The notes beneath the pieces are model-generated. The model was not told the DNA's origin. It worked only from the letters and a program-made list of their open reading frames with translations, and ran no database searches. Both the position numbers and the translations under genes were made by a program. This document shows, one piece after another, positions 1 through 11,072 of a stretch of 64,000 nucleotides of DNA. The DNA comes from Lonicera japonica (taxonomy: Eukaryota; Streptophyta; Magnoliopsida; Dipsacales; Caprifoliaceae): positions 83,052,919-83,116,918 of the forward strand of contig CM038465.1 of NCBI GenBank assembly GCA_021464415.1, given 5' to 3'. Within the stretch, counting starts at the first letter, position 1, and the number at the start of each line of letters is the position of its first letter.

Positions 1-743
1 GACATCTACTTATAACAAATATAAGATGAAAAATATCTCACCACATTTTCCAAATTATTTTCTAACTTCTCACACAAATCAATTGATTTTATAATCACTT
101 TTCATCTTATTATCAAACAAAACTTTAATAGTTGTTTATATATATATAACAATATTATTTAACAGTTGACATGAATAGGGTGTTCGCTGCTGCATAATAT
201 TTTGTAGGTACAATAAAATATACGCACCATGCACTTAACTAGTTTTGGTGGTTCTTTTCCCTTCTACAATTTTTCACTTGAAATAAAAGTAACTAACTTT
301 TAAGTAAACAATGCAACCAGTGAAAATCCCAATGTTCTGAAAGTAAGAGGATGATTTAAAAAAAATTAGTCATAAAATGGAGGATAGATCAATTTACTCT
401 ATTACCAATAATGACGGAGCCAAGAATGTTAGTCTAGGATGGCTGAAATGTATAAGACTAAAGACCATAAAATATACTACAAAAAAAAATTCATTTCATT
501 TATAACCAACATTGGCCTATACAATATCTTTTATACTAAAATATATATAATAACTTATATCCAGTCAAGTATGACATAGATATGTTACAAAAAATATATA
601 ATGCATTACCAACTTATGAATTTGCACTCTTGCATAAAATTGACCAGTTATACTATTGCATAAACAAAAATTGACTAGAAAATATACAAATAAAAAAAAT
701 CAAAGAGTTATAAAACAAACCCTAGTTACACTATTGCATAAAT
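1..743. other. Intergenic AT-rich DNA
   Basis: No convincing coding potential, RNA gene or transposon end was seen. The stretch is very AT-rich with many short A and T runs. It ends where the proposed Helitron begins. Confidence 0.6.
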
Positions 744-825
744 CTATACTATATATAAAAGTACGAATAATTTAAAGTGTTTTTCCCATTTTTTGTGAAG
801 ACAAATAGGTCCTTTGATTTTAAAT

Positions 826-1175
826 AAACGATTTTAAGATTTACATTAAATAAAATGGTATAACTTTATATATTTTATATTAGTATTAGTATTTCAAATA
901 AATTCAAACTCTACTTTGGCTAAAATAATTAAACAAATATTTTACGCTAGATTTACAATAAATGAAATAGTATAAATGTATAACTCCGTATATTTTTATA
1001 TTAGTATTATTATTACAAACTCTACTTTATTGGCTAGAATAATTAAACAATTTATAGTTTATGTTGAATTATGTATTTTGTATAAAATTTTTATTTTAAA
1101 TAAAAGATTTTAAGATTTACATTAAACAAAACAGTATAACTCCATATATTTTTATATTTGTAGTAGTATTTTGTT
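826..1175. repeat. AT-rich repeat, first block
   Basis: A motif containing GATTTTAAGATTTACATTAAA and then a segment like AACTCCGTATATTTTTATA recurs about every 130 bp here. It reappears at 2750-3060 with the same flanking phrases (AAATTCAAACTCTACTTT, GGCTAAAATAATTAAAC). It does not code. It is probably an internal duplication of the Helitron candidate. Confidence 0.6.
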
Positions 1176-2140
1176 AGGTTTATATTTTTAGTTGGCTTGA
1201 TTCCAATGCCAAAAACACTTTTTCCGTTGTAAATGTTTGAGTCAAAATGAAGATTTGAAGATGCGATTATTAACGGAAGCCTGCCGAACTTACCTGTGGC
1301 ACCGCACATAATTTAAGAATTAAGTTAAGTTGGTTATATGATTTGATTCAAAATATAGGTAGTGGTTGAGTTTAAAATTCAAAATCAAAAGTCTTTTGAG
1401 TCAAATTTATTTTTAAATACTTTTATCAAGCTTTGCCAAAATTCAAAAAGCTCCGTCGACATAAATTATTGAGAAAAAATATTTTTTTTTCATATTTAAT
1501 ATGTTTTATAAAGTTGCATCTGAAATTTAAGTCAATTAAGTGCTCAAACGAATTTAATATAGTGAAATAAAAGTAAAAAAATAAAAATAAAAGGCTTTTA
1601 ATTTAATTAATTTTTAAAAATCCATTTTAGTTAAAATAAAAGTTTGAAAAGTCAAACTTTTAAAGATTCCTTTTTTAAAATCATGCAACAGCTCCATCCA
1701 TTAAGGGCCAAGCCCATTATTCAATCAAGGCCACGTGTAAAGCACATAAAGGCATAATTTAATGAGCGGACCGGTATAATTATTACCAACGTAGACCGGT
1801 CCGGCACAGATTTTCCGAGGAATTGAAATTTCAATTTCGGATCGGCCCAAGGATTTCCGAGTTGCACCGGTTCGGCGTGTATTTTTATGGACATTTATTT
1901 TTATTGCAATTTTTTTTTAATATTTTTAACCTATTTTAATAAGTTCTTTGACTCTATATTTTTTTTATAAATATAATCATTTATTTGAGTAAAAAATATA
2001 TGATTTTAAAGAACTTTTTGAGGTAAAAAATATCCAGACACCGGAATCAATTTTTTAGAGTTTTGAGATACCACCTAAGTTTTGTTTACATAACATAGAA
2101 GATCTTATTGTTCTTCAAATTTAAAAATTAGGGTTCCAAA

Positions 2141-2344
2141 CGTTTACGATCCTGCGGAAGTGTCTTCGGTTGCGATTGGAGACGAGGTAAGCGAAGTGCC
2201 TAACATGCGATAAAGGATATCGCAGAAGGGGATGAAGGATTACGTTTATGATCCTGCAAAAGTGTCTTCGGTTGCGATTGGAGATGAGGTAAGCGAAGTG
2301 GACAACACACGATAAAGGAGATTGCAAAAGGGGATGAAAGATTA
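2141..2344. repeat. 102-bp tandem duplication
   Basis: Two adjacent copies start with CGTTTACGATCCTGC (2141) and CGTTTATGATCCTGC (2243). Both contain GTGTCTTCGGTTGCGATTGG. The copies differ at scattered positions, so the duplication is not recent. The GC content is higher than in the surroundings, which would suit a captured genomic fragment. No known protein is recognisable in any frame. Confidence 0.75.
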
Positions 2345-2749
2345 TGATCAAGTGCGTAGAAGAAAGCGATGGATAAGTCGAAAAAAGCAAGAAGTGCTAC
2401 ACCAAGCCAGTTACGGTTGGATTCTACGTTCAAGGAATTGACAGGATTGTTGCGTAAATTGTAGGAAAGCAATTTTTGTAAGATATTGAATCTGTAATTT
2501 CGTTTTAATCATTATGAAGTACTGTTAATTAGTCCCAAAGATTAATCCTACGCGAATAGGGATACCTCATAAATTACTTGTGTAGTGGATTGTTTTTGTG
2601 TAATTGCTTGATATAATTGTCAGACAATACAATACAGGTTTCAACAGTACTAAAATTTGATTGGACCTAGGGTTTTAGTTCCACTTATCAAATTTTAAAT
2701 TAGATAAAAACCCTAAAATTAACCTAAACAATACAATCCCTAATTTTAT

Positions 2750-3060
2750 TTTATTTTTCATATTTAATTCAAATAAATTCAAACTCCACTTTTTTGGTTA
2801 AAAAAGTTAAACAAATATTTTAAGTTAGATATAAGTTAAATAAAATTATTTTATTTGGCTCAAATAATTAAACAAAGATTTTAAGATATATTTACATTAA
2901 ATAAAATAGTATATAATTGAATAACTCCGTATATTTTTATATTAGTATTAATATTTCAAATAAATTCAAACTCTACTTTACTGGCTAAAATAATTAAAAA
3001 ATTTAGAGTTTATGTTGAATCATGTATTTTATATAAAACTTATATATAGTTTTATAACAA
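2750..3060. repeat. AT-rich repeat, second block
   Basis: A diverged second copy of the 826-1175 sequence in the same orientation, sharing the phrases noted there. It lies in the right half of the Helitron candidate. Confidence 0.6.
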
Positions 3061-4346
3061 ACTTCTCAATAAGGAGGCTATTTAATAGATCATATTAAAA
3101 TTACAAAACTTTTAGCATGAATTATAATTTCGTTCCAAAACTCACTATTAAGATATGTATGTTAAACTATATTTTGCTTGATTGCTTTTAACACTATAAT
3201 AAATCAAATTTATATTAATTTACATATTCTGAAACTTATTTATTTTTTTATAATTATGTTTAATGTTTAAATAAAAAATATGAATATATTGTAGCTGTGG
3301 TTAAGTAAAACATTTATGTTGAATTTGTTTTTTTTTTTTTACCATTTTAATATTTCTGCTGTTATGTAAGTGTTATATTATTGTTTGTTATTGTGATAAA
3401 ACGTTCATGTTAAACATTATCGGACTATATAATCTATTATTTATATTAGTGTTATATTATTGTTTGGTACTGTGCATAATAATCTACATACGTTTAATAG
3501 AATTAACAATCTACCAATTTTAAAAACTTAGTAAAAATATATTAATCTCTTATATATCTGATTAAAAGTCTACTTGATCACCAATGTACAAAAAAAATTT
3601 AAGGCGAATTTTTTTTTCATGTATCTACAACATTTTTCTGTAGTTGACCAATTATATTATTTTCTTATAATTATTAATTGAATTTAACACTTGATGTTAT
3701 GTTTTGTCTATATGTTATTATTTTTATTTCATATTAATTATTCAATTATTAATATATATGTATTCATTAATAAACTTAATGACATTTGTCAATTATTAAA
3801 ATCACATGCAACGCACGTGCATAAAAACTAGTTAAACATTAAATGTATAAATTAAAACATATAAACTAATAAAGGGTGATAGTTAATATATAAATTATTA
3901 ACAAGAATCATCAAATTGACCAACAATTATAGATCAAATCAAATAATTAATAATCTTCAAATAGTGAGAGGAAAGAATTTTAGATACATACTAAATTGAG
4001 CCAATGAGATATAAAACTTAGTGCAATTCATTCGGTCAAAGTGTGAGGAAATTGAGTCATAAAAGAAGATTCATGTACAAGCTTTATTAATTTGTGATTT
4101 GGGGCTAAAAATTTGAAGAAGCAAGAAGGTGGATGGAGGTGGAGACAGCAAAACAGAAAACAACACAGCAGGGAAAAGAAATTGTGGAAAGGTTATTGTT
4201 TTTGGTTTTAGAACTAAAGGGATGGCATATTTGTAAATTTAAAGACATGATTGGGCTTTAATTTAAGTGTACATGCTTGGCTTTAAAAAAATAAAGGGAG
4301 TGGTAGGATGAAAATTTCAAAACAAATGAAGGCTTAATATAAGGGC
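3061..4346. other. Non-coding AT-rich DNA
   Basis: Apart from the Helitron 3' terminus at 3806-3831, no gene or clear repeat end is visible. All open frames are short and unrelated to anything I recognise. Confidence 0.5.
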
Positions 4347-4876
4347 TAGGAAGCATGGATACGAATACGGGTATCCTATACGATACTGCACTGACACGAA
4401 AGTACGAAAAATCTATAAAACACTATGATACGATACAGCTATGATATGTTATAAAAATTAATGTGTGATATATTTTTATACATAAAAGTTAGTAGTTTTA
4501 CAAAGTTTAGGAATACTGACATCGATATTCATAAAGACATGAATCTAAGAATCAATTATATATAACATGAAATCGCTATTTGTTTTCAATTAGCTCCAAA
4601 TATTTTACACACCTCATCAAAAGCATTATCATTATACATTTTATGTCCACCCCATTATCTTAAAAGATAGCAAGTAATTTAATCAAAAAAAATAAAATTA
4701 CTTATGACTATCAACCTCAAGTAATTGAGCATTGATTCATAACTATTTTAAAATTATTTAATAGTTTTGTCCTTCACGTACATTTTCAATATAATGAATT
4801 AACCCCTGTTTACTACTCATACAAAATATTATCATGTATGTATGTATGTATGTTTTATCCTAGATGTATCCGTGGT
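4347..4876. repeat. Left part of a GGATACG-type repeat, split by the copia element
   Basis: From about 4347 the sequence carries degenerate motifs such as GGATACGAATACGGGTATCC. The same style of motif (CGGATACGGATACGG) is found right after the copia element, up to about 10745. The retrotransposon target site GTATC lies inside this repeat. The family is not identified; it resembles dispersed plant repeats rich in GGATACG/GACACG motifs. Confidence 0.4.
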
Positions 4877-4931
4877 GTATCTGTTGTGTTTGGCTTGTAA
4901 TCTATGTTACAATATGGTGCAAGCTGGAATG

Positions 4932-5060
4932 CTGCAAAAGCGCTTTTGCAGCTGAGCCGAAAAACCGCAAAAGCACTTTTGCAGCTCGGCAGAAGTGTTC
5001 TGGAAAAGTGCAAAACCACTTTTGCACCTTGGGCGAGAAACTGCAAAAGCCCTTTTGCAG
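4932..5060. promoter_or_regulatory. Four phased palindromes in U3
   Basis: The first is a perfect 20-bp palindrome, CTGCAAAAGCGCTTTTGCAG (4932-4951). Three related units with the core GCAAAA, a centre, then TTTTGC follow at about 35-bp spacing, the last at 5041-5060. All lie just upstream of the TATA box. The array is repeated in the 3' LTR at 9961-10089 with a few substitutions. Tnt1-type copia elements are known to carry tandem U3 boxes that control transcription, and these may be analogous. Confidence 0.7.
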
Positions 5061-5100
5061 TTCGGCGGGTAAATCTTTTTAGGCTTATTTTCTCACTTAG

Positions 5101-5108
5101 TATAAATA
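5101..5108 (+). promoter_or_regulatory. TATA box of the copia LTR
   Basis: TATAAATA lies about 40 bp after the palindrome array in a plain AT context. It is present in both LTRs and is the probable core promoter of the element. Confidence 0.65.
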
Positions 5109-5574
5109 GAAAAGTTCATTTCTATTTATTGTAAGTTGCATTTGCAAGAGTGAGAAAGAGATAGTTGTTCTTACAAGTGAGGGTATTTCTTGTGAGATGT
5201 TAGCTAGGGTTTAGCTAATATTTGAGAGGGTAATCTTTGGAGGTTTGTTCCATTGATTAAAGTGAGGATTATTGAGAGAGAGTTGGTGTAAATTCTTGGT
5301 TGATCAATAAAGTTGCTCCCCTTTCAAGTGGAAGACCTGAAGCGTTCCACATTATCTCCGGTGTATTTTTCCTCTTTGCTTTGCACTTGATTCTTGTTGT
5401 TCTTTATCTTCTATCTATAGTTGCTTGTGATTGTGTTGGTTATCTTGGTTTGAGCCAAAGATCCTATTGCTTGTCGATTTTCGCCCGCCAAGTGTTTGTG
5501 AAAATTCTCGAAAGGGATTTCTCGGGTATATTTATGGATTGGGACTTGAAAATTGTTCCCACATTCACAACAAG

Positions 5575-5586
5575 TGGTATCAGAGC
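5575..5586 (+). other. Primer binding site (initiator tRNA-Met)
   Basis: TGGTATCAGAGC starts two bases after the 5' LTR. It matches the standard plant copia site complementary to the 3' end of initiator tRNA-Met. Confidence 0.95.
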
Positions 5587-5661
5587 ATTTGGTTGGTGCC
5601 TAGTGTTTGGTATCAAGGTTTGGTTATTGGGTGTAAGGTTTGTGCGCCAAGTGTTTGATAA

Positions 5662-8600
5662 ATGGCCGAAGGGACTCAAACCGGAATTGTTTCAACACAA
5701 GCTAGTTCTTCTACCATTATAGGTGTTGGGAGCACTATGGAGGTTAAGATAAAGCCTTATGACGAGGTTATCAATTTCGGTATTTGGCAAAGACGGATGC
5801 GGGGGGTACTCGTCCAATCGAATTTGCAAGTTGCATTGCTTAGACTTGAGAAAAAGCCGCAAGATATGTCCGAAGACCAATGGAATGAGATTGATAAGAA
5901 AGCTATGTCCGCTATAGAGATGCATGTGACCGATGAAGTGTTGAGAAACTTGATGTCGGAGAAGAATGTAAAGGATATATGGACTAGGATAGAGGAGTTG
6001 TACATAGGGAAGTCTATGTACAATAAATTGAACCTCAAGAAGAAACTTTTCAAGTTGGAAATGAAGGAGGGGCAAGATTTGAAGAAGCACATCAATGTCT
6101 TCAAGGCAATAGTGCATGACCTTAAGAGAATTGATATTGTATTTGATGAGGAGGACCGCGCCTTATTGTTGATTGCTTCATTGCCGGACTCCTATGATCA
6201 CTTCGTTACCACGTCGATATTTGGCAAGACAACGCTCAAGTTTAATGAGGTTGTCAAGGACCTCCAATCGCACGTGGCCATGAAAAAGGGAGGTAACGGA
6301 GCAAGCTCTTCGCCAAGTGAGGGCTTGGTTGCCAAGAGTGGTGGTGGTGAACGAAGTGGGCGGTCAAGGTCACGGGGTGCCAAGAATAGAGGCACGGGTC
6401 GGTCTCAATCACGAGATCGAAGTAATTGGGAGTGCTTTAAGTGTCACAAGGTAGGCCACATCAAGAAGAATTGCCCGGAGCTAAAAGGTAAGAGGGCGGA
6501 CGCGCCAAGGGAGGTTGCGGGAGTTGCGACCCAAGAGGTGGACCAAGAGGTTAACACCGATGTTCTTACTTATTTTTTAGCGGATCAAAGTAGTGGGTGG
6601 GTTCTTGATTTCGGATGCTCCTATCACATGTGCCCGAATCGTAATTGGTTCGTTGACTATACGGAATGCGATGGAGGAGAAATCTTCATGGGCAATGATG
6701 CTACATGCAAAGTTGTCGGTATAGGCACGATGAAAATAAAGATATGGGATGGCGTGACCCGTACACTAAGTGATGTTAGACACGTACCCGCTCTCAAGAA
6801 GAATTTGATCTCCTTAGGCACGCTCGATTCAAAAGGGTGTGTGATTCAAGCCGAAGACGGAGCTATGAAGGTGAAGAAGGGATCAATGGTGATTTTGCGC
6901 GGCACAAAGTCATCGAACAACCTTTATATGTTGAAAGGAACCACGGTGGTTGGTGGAGCGGCGGTTTCCACGGAAGCGGAAAGAGATGAGCTTTTGTTAT
7001 GGCACATGAGGCTTGGCCACATGAGCCAACGGGGCATGGAGGAACTTCATCGATGAAAATTGTTGAAGGGGGTCCATGGGTGCAAGCTCGATTTTTGCAA
7101 GTATTGTGTGATGGGCAAGCAAACTAGAGTTCGATTTGATACCGCGGAACACAAAAGCCGAGGTATGCTTGATTATATTCACTCCGATGTATGTGGCCCT
7201 TTAGAGGTAGTTTCTTTGGGCGGTTTCAAATATTTTATGACTTTTGTTGATGATTATTCACGTCGAGTCTGGGTTTACTACTTGAGGGAAAAATCCGAGG
7301 TTTTTAGAAAATTCAAGGAGTGGAAGGCTATGGCGGAAAATCAAACAGGTTGAAAAGTAAAGTATTTGCGAAGTGACAACGGAGGGGAGTATAAGGATGG
7401 AGAATTCGTAAAGTTTTACAAGAATGCCGGCATCAAAAGGCACTTTATCGTGAAGAAAACTCCACAACAAAATGGAGTTGCAGAGAGAATGAACCGTACC
7501 ATTATGGATAGGACGAGAAGTATGAGGATTCATGCCGGCTTGCCAAAAACATTTTGGGCGGCTTATGTTGATCATGCCGTATACTTGGTCAATAGGTCAC
7601 CGAATGTGAATCTTGGTTTAAAATGTCCGGAAGAAGTATGGTCGGGGCGAGAAGTGGACTACTCGAAGTTAAGAGTGTTCGGTTGCCTGGTATATGCTCA
7701 TATTCCTAGCGATGAGAGATCAAAGAATGACCCGAAGGCTCACCGGTGTATCTTTCTCGATTTTGGGGGAGAGGTGAAAAAGTTCAAGCTTTGGGATCCA
7801 GTAGTTAGAAATCTTTTGTTTAGCCGGGATGTGACATTTGATGAGGGGGATATACTTAAGGAACGGGAATACCAAGAGATCAATGATAACAGTGGGGTTA
7901 ATACGGTCAAGATTCTAATTCTAGTTCCAAGTCCGTCAGTTACCGGAAGTGGTGGAGCATCTTCAAGCGATAGTAGAGATGATTCTCATGAAATTCAACC
8001 GAATGACGACGCGGTTGAGGTGGAGCTAGAGGAAGAGGAATCCGAGGAAAGACCGGGTGAGGTGGAGTCGGAACCATCGATAGCACGAGATAGACCACGA
8101 CGGGTAATCAAACCACTCTCTAGGTTTGGTTGGGAAAACGAGGTCAACTATGCCCTTATTACAAGTGAGGGTAATCCAACTAGTTATAAAGAAGCCATCA
8201 GTGTCGAAGACAAGGATAGTTAGATGGGTGCTATGGTAGAAGAGATTGAGGCTTTACGAATAAATTCCGTTTAGAATTTGGTTCCTAGACCCAAGGACCG
8301 GAGCATTATCGGTTCCAAATGGGTATTTAGGAAGAAAGAAGGAATCAACAAAGATGAAGCACCGAAATTCAAGGCACGGTTAGTAGCGAAGGGATTTTCT
8401 CAAAAGGAAGGGGTTGATTATGATGAGATTTTTTTTCCGGTTGTAAGACACACTTCGATACGGGTTTTGCTCGCTATGGTAGCTCAGTTTGACTTGGAGC
8501 TTGAGCAAATGGATGTAAAGACGGCTTTTCTTCATGGTGATTTGAAGGAAACAATTTACATGGCACAACCGGAAGGGTTCAAGGAAGTAGGTAAGGAAAA

Positions 8601-9702
8601 ATTTATTTGTCGGCTTAAGAAATCCTTGTATGAACTAAAGCAGTCGCCAAGGCAATGGTACCTACTTTGATTCATTCATGTTGCGGATTGGTAATCGTCG
8701 GTGTGATGGTGATCATTGTGCCTATGTTCGGAATTTTGATGATAGCTCGTTTATCTTGTTGATGCTTTATGTGGACGATATGTTTATAGCGTGTCGAGAT
8801 ATGTCAAAGGTGAAGGAGCTCAAGGTGCAATTAGGCCAGGAATTTGACATGAAGGATCTTGGGGCCGCACAAAAGATCCTTGGTATGGAGATTTGGAGAG
8901 ATAGAAAGGTTGGCAAGTAATGGCTTTCGCAAAAGAAGTATATTTCTCATGTCATTGAGAAATTCAATATGTCAAGTGCGAAACCGATTTCTACTCCGTT
9001 AGCTCCTCATTTTTCTTTGTCCGTAAAGCAATGTCCTACCTCTCTTGATGAGTGTGCCGAGATATCGACAACACCGTATGCTTGCGCGGTTGGTTGTTTT
9101 ATGTATGCCATGGTATGTACAAGGCCAGATCTAGCTCACGCGGTTGGAATGGTTAGTAGGTATATGTCGAATCCAGGTAAAGAGCATTAGAATGCGGTTA
9201 AATGGGTTATTCGATATCTACAAGGTACCAAGTCCTTGGGTATAGTGTTTGAGCGAAAAGATAGGGCTGAGAGTGTTACGGGATTTGTAGACTCCGATTA
9301 TGCGGGGGATCTTAATAAAAGAAGGTCAACCACGGGTTATGTGTTCACTTTGGCAAGTGGACCAGTTTCATGCAGATCTATGCTACAAGCAATTAGTGCT
9401 TTGTCTACGACAGAGGCAGAGTACATGGCACTCACGGAGGCGTCGAAGGAGGCTGTATGGTTAAAAGGCTTAGTGAGCGAGTTGTGCTTGAAGCATGAGA
9501 GTATTTTGCTACAGTGTGATAGTCAAAGTGCGCTTTACTTAGCTAAGAATCAAGTGTATCATGCTCGCACGAAGCATATAGATGTACGGTATCACCGAGT
9601 TCGGGATTGGGTTAATTCCGGAAAAGTCGTCCTAGAGAAGGTGAATACGGATGAGAATGCGGCCGATATGCTCACGAAACCGGTAACCTCGGAGAAGCTT
9701 TA
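5662..9702 (+). pseudogene. Copia gag-pol polyprotein, broken
   Basis: The frame opens at ATG 5662. Visible parts in order are: gag; a CCHC knuckle (CFKCHKVGHIKKNC, 6433-6474); a protease motif altered to D-F-G (6607-6615) instead of D-S/T-G; the GAG-pre-integrase H/C region; integrase with D at 7186, D at 7375 and E at 7483 (D-35-E); reverse transcriptase with YVDD at 8768-8779; and RNase H to about 9702. In-frame stops occur at 7054, 7351, 8221 and 8272. The frame shifts between about 8655 and 8680, with further stops at 8918 and 9188 in the new frame. No active polyprotein can be made. Most of the stops replace Arg or Trp codons through C-to-T or G-to-A changes. Confidence 0.93.
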
Positions 9703-9778
9703 GGCAATGCTTAAACTTCTCCGAGGTTACCGGTTTCGTGAGCATATCGGCCGCATTTAAGCATTGCCTAAAGCTTCT
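9656..9778. repeat. Interleaved inverted duplication at the end of pol
   Basis: Segment 9656-9697 (42 nt) is perfectly repeated in inverse orientation at 9716-9757. The sequence that follows the first arm, 9693-9713 (21 nt), is perfectly inverted at 9758-9778. The order is A, S, A', S' rather than the simple palindrome A, S, S', A'. The two stems cannot both form as plain hairpins; as RNA they would compete or form a pseudoknot. The extra ~58 bp separates the end of the RNase H frame from the 3' untranslated part of the element. Confidence 0.95.
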
Positions 9779-9910
9779 TAATCTTACTTCATGTTGAAGG
9801 AGGAGGGTGTGACCTTGGAGGTGTCAGGATAATCTCTAAAGGGATGCACAGTTCTTATCCCGAGGTGAAGCAATCAAGGTTGGCTTAAGATTACTCGCCA
9901 AGGTGGAGAT

Positions 9911-10601
9911 TGTTGTGTTTGGCTTGTAATCTATGTTACAATATGGTGCAAGATGGAATGCTACAAAAGCGCTTTTGCAGCTGAGCCGAAAAAACGCAAA
10001 AGCACTTTTGCAGCTCGGCAGAAGTGTTCTGGAAAAGTGCAAAACCACTTTTGCACTTTGGGCGAGAAACTGTAAAAGCCCTTTTGCAGTTCGGCGGGTA
10101 AAGCTTTTTAGACTTATTTTCTCACTTAGTATAAATAGAAATGTTCATTTCTATTTATTGTAAGTTGCATTTGCAAGAGTGAGAAAGAGATAGTTGTTCT
10201 TACAAGTAAGGGTATTTCTTGTGAGAGGTTAGCTAGGGTTTAGCTAATGTTTGAGAGGGTAATCTTTGGAGGTTTGTTCCATTAATTAAAGTGAGGATTA
10301 TTGAGAGAGAGTTGGTGTAAATTCTTAGTTGATCAATACAGTTGCTCCCTTTTCAAGTGGAAGACCCGAAGGGTTCCACATTATCTCCGGTGTGTTTTTC
10401 CTTTTTGCTTTGCACTTGATTCTTGTTGTTCTTTATCTTCTATCTATAGTTGCTTGTGATTGTGTTGGTTATCTTGGTTTGAGCCAAAGATCCTATTGCT
10501 TGTTGGTTTCCGCCCGCTAAGTGTTTGTGGAAATTCTCGAAAGGGATTTCTTGGGTATATTTATGGATTGGGACTTGGAAATTGTTCCCACATTCACAAC
10601 A
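9911..10601 (+). repeat. 3' LTR of the copia element
   Basis: It is colinear with the 5' LTR and of identical length, with no indels and about 26 substitutions by eye. It begins directly after the purine-rich AAGGTGGAGAT and is followed by the target duplication GTATC. Confidence 0.95.
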
Positions 10602-11064
10602 GTATCCTAAATGTGTCCAAGAAATATCCGCAAAATTATAAATGCGAGAAATTCCAATACGTATCATGTACGTATCCGGGTATATCGGGCAAGTATTAGT
10701 GTAGAATATATATCGGATACGGATACGGCAACCATATCTGAAGTATCTGTACTTTAAAGTATAAGGGTATAAAATTATAAAATCTTGACTGGTTCTAATT
10801 TGAAAAATTAACTCTACTAATTTTTTTTCCAAAGCTAGACCTGGGTTACAGCCAAGCTAGCCCTGTATAACATCCGCCACTATATAACAAGTGTTATCTT
10901 CAATGAATCTTTTATTTAAAGTTTAATTTTTATTATTTAAAAATATTTGATATGATATTTTTTTTGGTGAAAAAGGAAGCCTAAGTGGCATTATTGCATA
11001 CATATATATATATATCTGATTGTACAATATTATTAACGGAATCCAGTATTACATCAAACCAAGC
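10602..11064. other. Right part of the split repeat, then unassigned DNA
   Basis: Up to about 10745 the sequence continues the GGATACG-type repeat interrupted by the copia insertion. The rest is AT-rich without recognisable genes. The end of this stretch may be the 3' tail of the LINE remnant whose RNase H lies at 11826-12364 on the minus strand. Confidence 0.4.
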
Positions 11065-11072
11065 ATAATGAA

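Larger units (their letters stand above)
744..3831 (+). mobile_element. Non-autonomous Helitron candidate
   Basis: The left end reads TCTATACTATATATAAAAG and follows an A. The right end is a short hairpin (arms ATGCA and TGCAT plus an inner CG/CG pair, 3806-3822), then five A residues, then CTAG followed by T. These are the recognised Helitron signatures: 5' TC, a 3' hairpin a few bases before CTAG, insertion between A and T, no target duplication and no terminal inverted repeat. The 3088 bp hold no Rep/helicase gene. The interior is patchy, with two copies of an AT-rich repeat and a GC-richer tandem duplication at 2141-2344 that could be captured DNA. The ends are what I rely on; the interior could be composite. 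Confidence 0.65.
4882..5572 (+). repeat. 5' LTR of the copia element
   Basis: It starts TGTTGTGTTTGG and ends CATTCACAACA. It holds an array of four palindromes (4932-5060), a TATA box at 5101-5108 (TATAAATA) and an AATAAA motif at about 5305. That order fits a U3 with enhancer and promoter followed by R/U5. Open frames within it are not genes. Confidence 0.95.
4882..10601 (+). mobile_element. Full-length Ty1/copia LTR retrotransposon, inactive
   Basis: The element has two 691-bp LTRs (4882-5572 and 9911-10601) and a primer binding site complementary to initiator tRNA-Met just inside the left LTR. Its domain order is gag, protease, integrase, reverse transcriptase, RNase H, which is copia order. 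A purine-rich stretch ends at 9910. A 5-bp target duplication GTATC sits at 4877-4881 and 10602-10606. By eye the LTRs differ at about 26 of 691 positions (near 3.8%), so the insertion is old. The polyprotein is broken by stops and one frameshift. The sequence resembles Tork/Tnt1-type polyproteins, but the lineage needs a tree. Confidence 0.95.

Noticed and set aside
5300..5722. 140-codon frame across the copia 5' LTR and leader
   Set aside because: It crosses the LTR end and primer site, recurs only partly in the 3' LTR, and has no domain; it is LTR sequence.
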